Shown in pieces: positions 6,139-6,326 of a stretch of 6,326 bases of DNA. Numbering within the stretch: position 1 is the stretch's first letter; each line of letters opens with the position of its first letter. The notes beneath the pieces were generated by a model. The model saw only the letters and a program-made list of their open reading frames with translations. It did no database searches and was not told where the DNA came from. Position numbers and translations under genes: made by a program. This DNA is from Chlorobiota bacterium (GTDB lineage Bacteria; Bacteroidota; Bacteroidia; Flavobacteriales; Flavobacteriaceae): positions 1 through 6,326 of the forward strand of contig JAADEB010000173.1 of NCBI GenBank assembly GCA_013153655.1, written 5' to 3'.

Positions 6139-6173
6139 AAAAAACGGTCTTGCCTTGGCAAGGCCGTTTTTTT
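6139..6173 (+). terminator. Intrinsic terminator after trpB2, probably bidirectional
   Basis: AACGGTCTTGC (6143-6153) pairs with GCAAGGCCGTT (6158-6168) in an 11-bp stem with one T-G pair around loop CTTG. Seven T (6167-6173) follow. The six A at 6139-6144 give a U-tract on the other strand, so it could also stop leftward transcription. It begins 26 nt after the trpB2 stop codon and closes the transcription unit. Confidence 0.9.
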
Positions 6174-6177
6174 GTTG

Positions 6178-6209
6178 TTAAACCGTTGAACCGTTAAATC
6201 GTTAAATCG
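6178..6209. repeat. Tandem array 1: four 8-nt units, TTRAAYCG
   Basis: Four head-to-tail octamers with no gaps: TTAAACCG, TTGAACCG, TTAAATCG, TTAAATCG. The variation is confined to two positions and consists only of transitions (R and Y in the consensus). The array starts directly after the trpB2 terminator. It is noncoding. Confidence 0.8.
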
Positions 6210-6213
6210 ATAT

Positions 6214-6243
6214 TGACCGATGACGGATGACCGGTGACCGGTG
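6214..6243. repeat. Tandem array 2: four 7-nt units, TGACSGR
   Basis: Four head-to-tail heptamers, TGACCGA, TGACGGA, TGACCGG, TGACCGG, plus a trailing TG. It follows array 1 after only 4 nt but has an unrelated unit. Confidence 0.8.
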
Positions 6244-6249
6244 TATTTT

Positions 6250-6277
6250 CGGGACACGGGAAATGGGAAACGGGAAA
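6250..6277. repeat. Tandem array 3: four 7-nt units, YGGGAMA
   Basis: Four head-to-tail heptamers: CGGGACA, CGGGAAA, TGGGAAA, CGGGAAA. It is the third array in a row with four copies of a short unit. A run of seven T follows at 6282-6288. Confidence 0.8.
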
Positions 6278-6290
6278 CGTGTTTTTTTGG

Positions 6291-6302
6291 ATGCATATGC
6301 AT
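6291..6302. repeat. 12-bp perfect palindrome near the right edge
   Basis: ATGCATATGCAT is a perfect dyad, and a second one, CATCGATG, lies at 6310-6317. They may belong to the control region of a gene beyond the window. The last bases show no supportable coding start. Confidence 0.3.
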
Positions 6303-6326
6303 AGAATATCATCGATGTTTCGGATT

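Noticed and set aside
6178..6277. CRISPR array
   Set aside because: Units are 7-8 nt with no spacers and three different sequences. There are no cas genes.
5970..6302. 110-codon minus-strand frame from the right edge into trpB2
   Set aside because: Its first part is a translation of the three tandem arrays and the terminator. The rest is antisense to the conserved end of trpB2. There is no family resemblance.

Overview
The window looks like chromosomal DNA of a member of the Bacteroidota. Four things point there. The YfhO-type membrane protein is of the long kind common in that phylum. Most genes lack a Shine-Dalgarno site and instead have A-rich leaders. Two promoters match the Bacteroidota -7 consensus TAnnTTTG fully or nearly. 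Coding DNA is moderately GC-rich while the spacers are strongly AT-rich. The genus cannot be fixed from this sequence.

Layout, left to right. Positions 1-431 hold no convincing gene. They contain an apparent interspersed repeat with a perfect 10-bp inverted repeat, followed by AT-rich spacer. Positions 432-4219 are a leftward (minus-strand) gene group. In transcription order it comprises two very small two-helix membrane proteins (4210-4046 and 4032-3853, 13 nt apart), a hairpin with a U-tract, yfhO (3775-1349), and a family 2 glycosyltransferase (1373-432) that overlaps the end of yfhO by 25 nt. A TATTTTTG promoter element at 4244-4237 can drive the group. Positions 4245-4544 are a divergent intergenic region with a pair of inverted REP-like palindromes of the GTCATTG...GAAGC type.

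Positions 4545-6173 form a complete rightward transcription unit. It has a promoter, a 21-codon leader peptide with three consecutive Trp codons, mutually exclusive antiterminator and terminator hairpins, the trpB2 gene (TrpB-like PLP enzyme, 460 aa), and a strong intrinsic terminator. This is a textbook ribosome-mediated tryptophan attenuator placed in front of a stand-alone trpB2 gene. It is the most informative signal in the window, because it ties the often uncertain TrpB2 enzyme to tryptophan supply in this organism.

Positions 6174-6326 are intergenic. They hold three adjacent tandem arrays, each of four 7- or 8-nt units but with unrelated consensus sequences, then a 12-bp palindrome.

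The leftward genes probably serve cell-envelope glycan assembly: a nucleotide-sugar-dependent transferase beside a GT-C-like multi-pass membrane protein. The rightward unit serves tryptophan synthesis or indole salvage. The two units are divergent and show no functional link.
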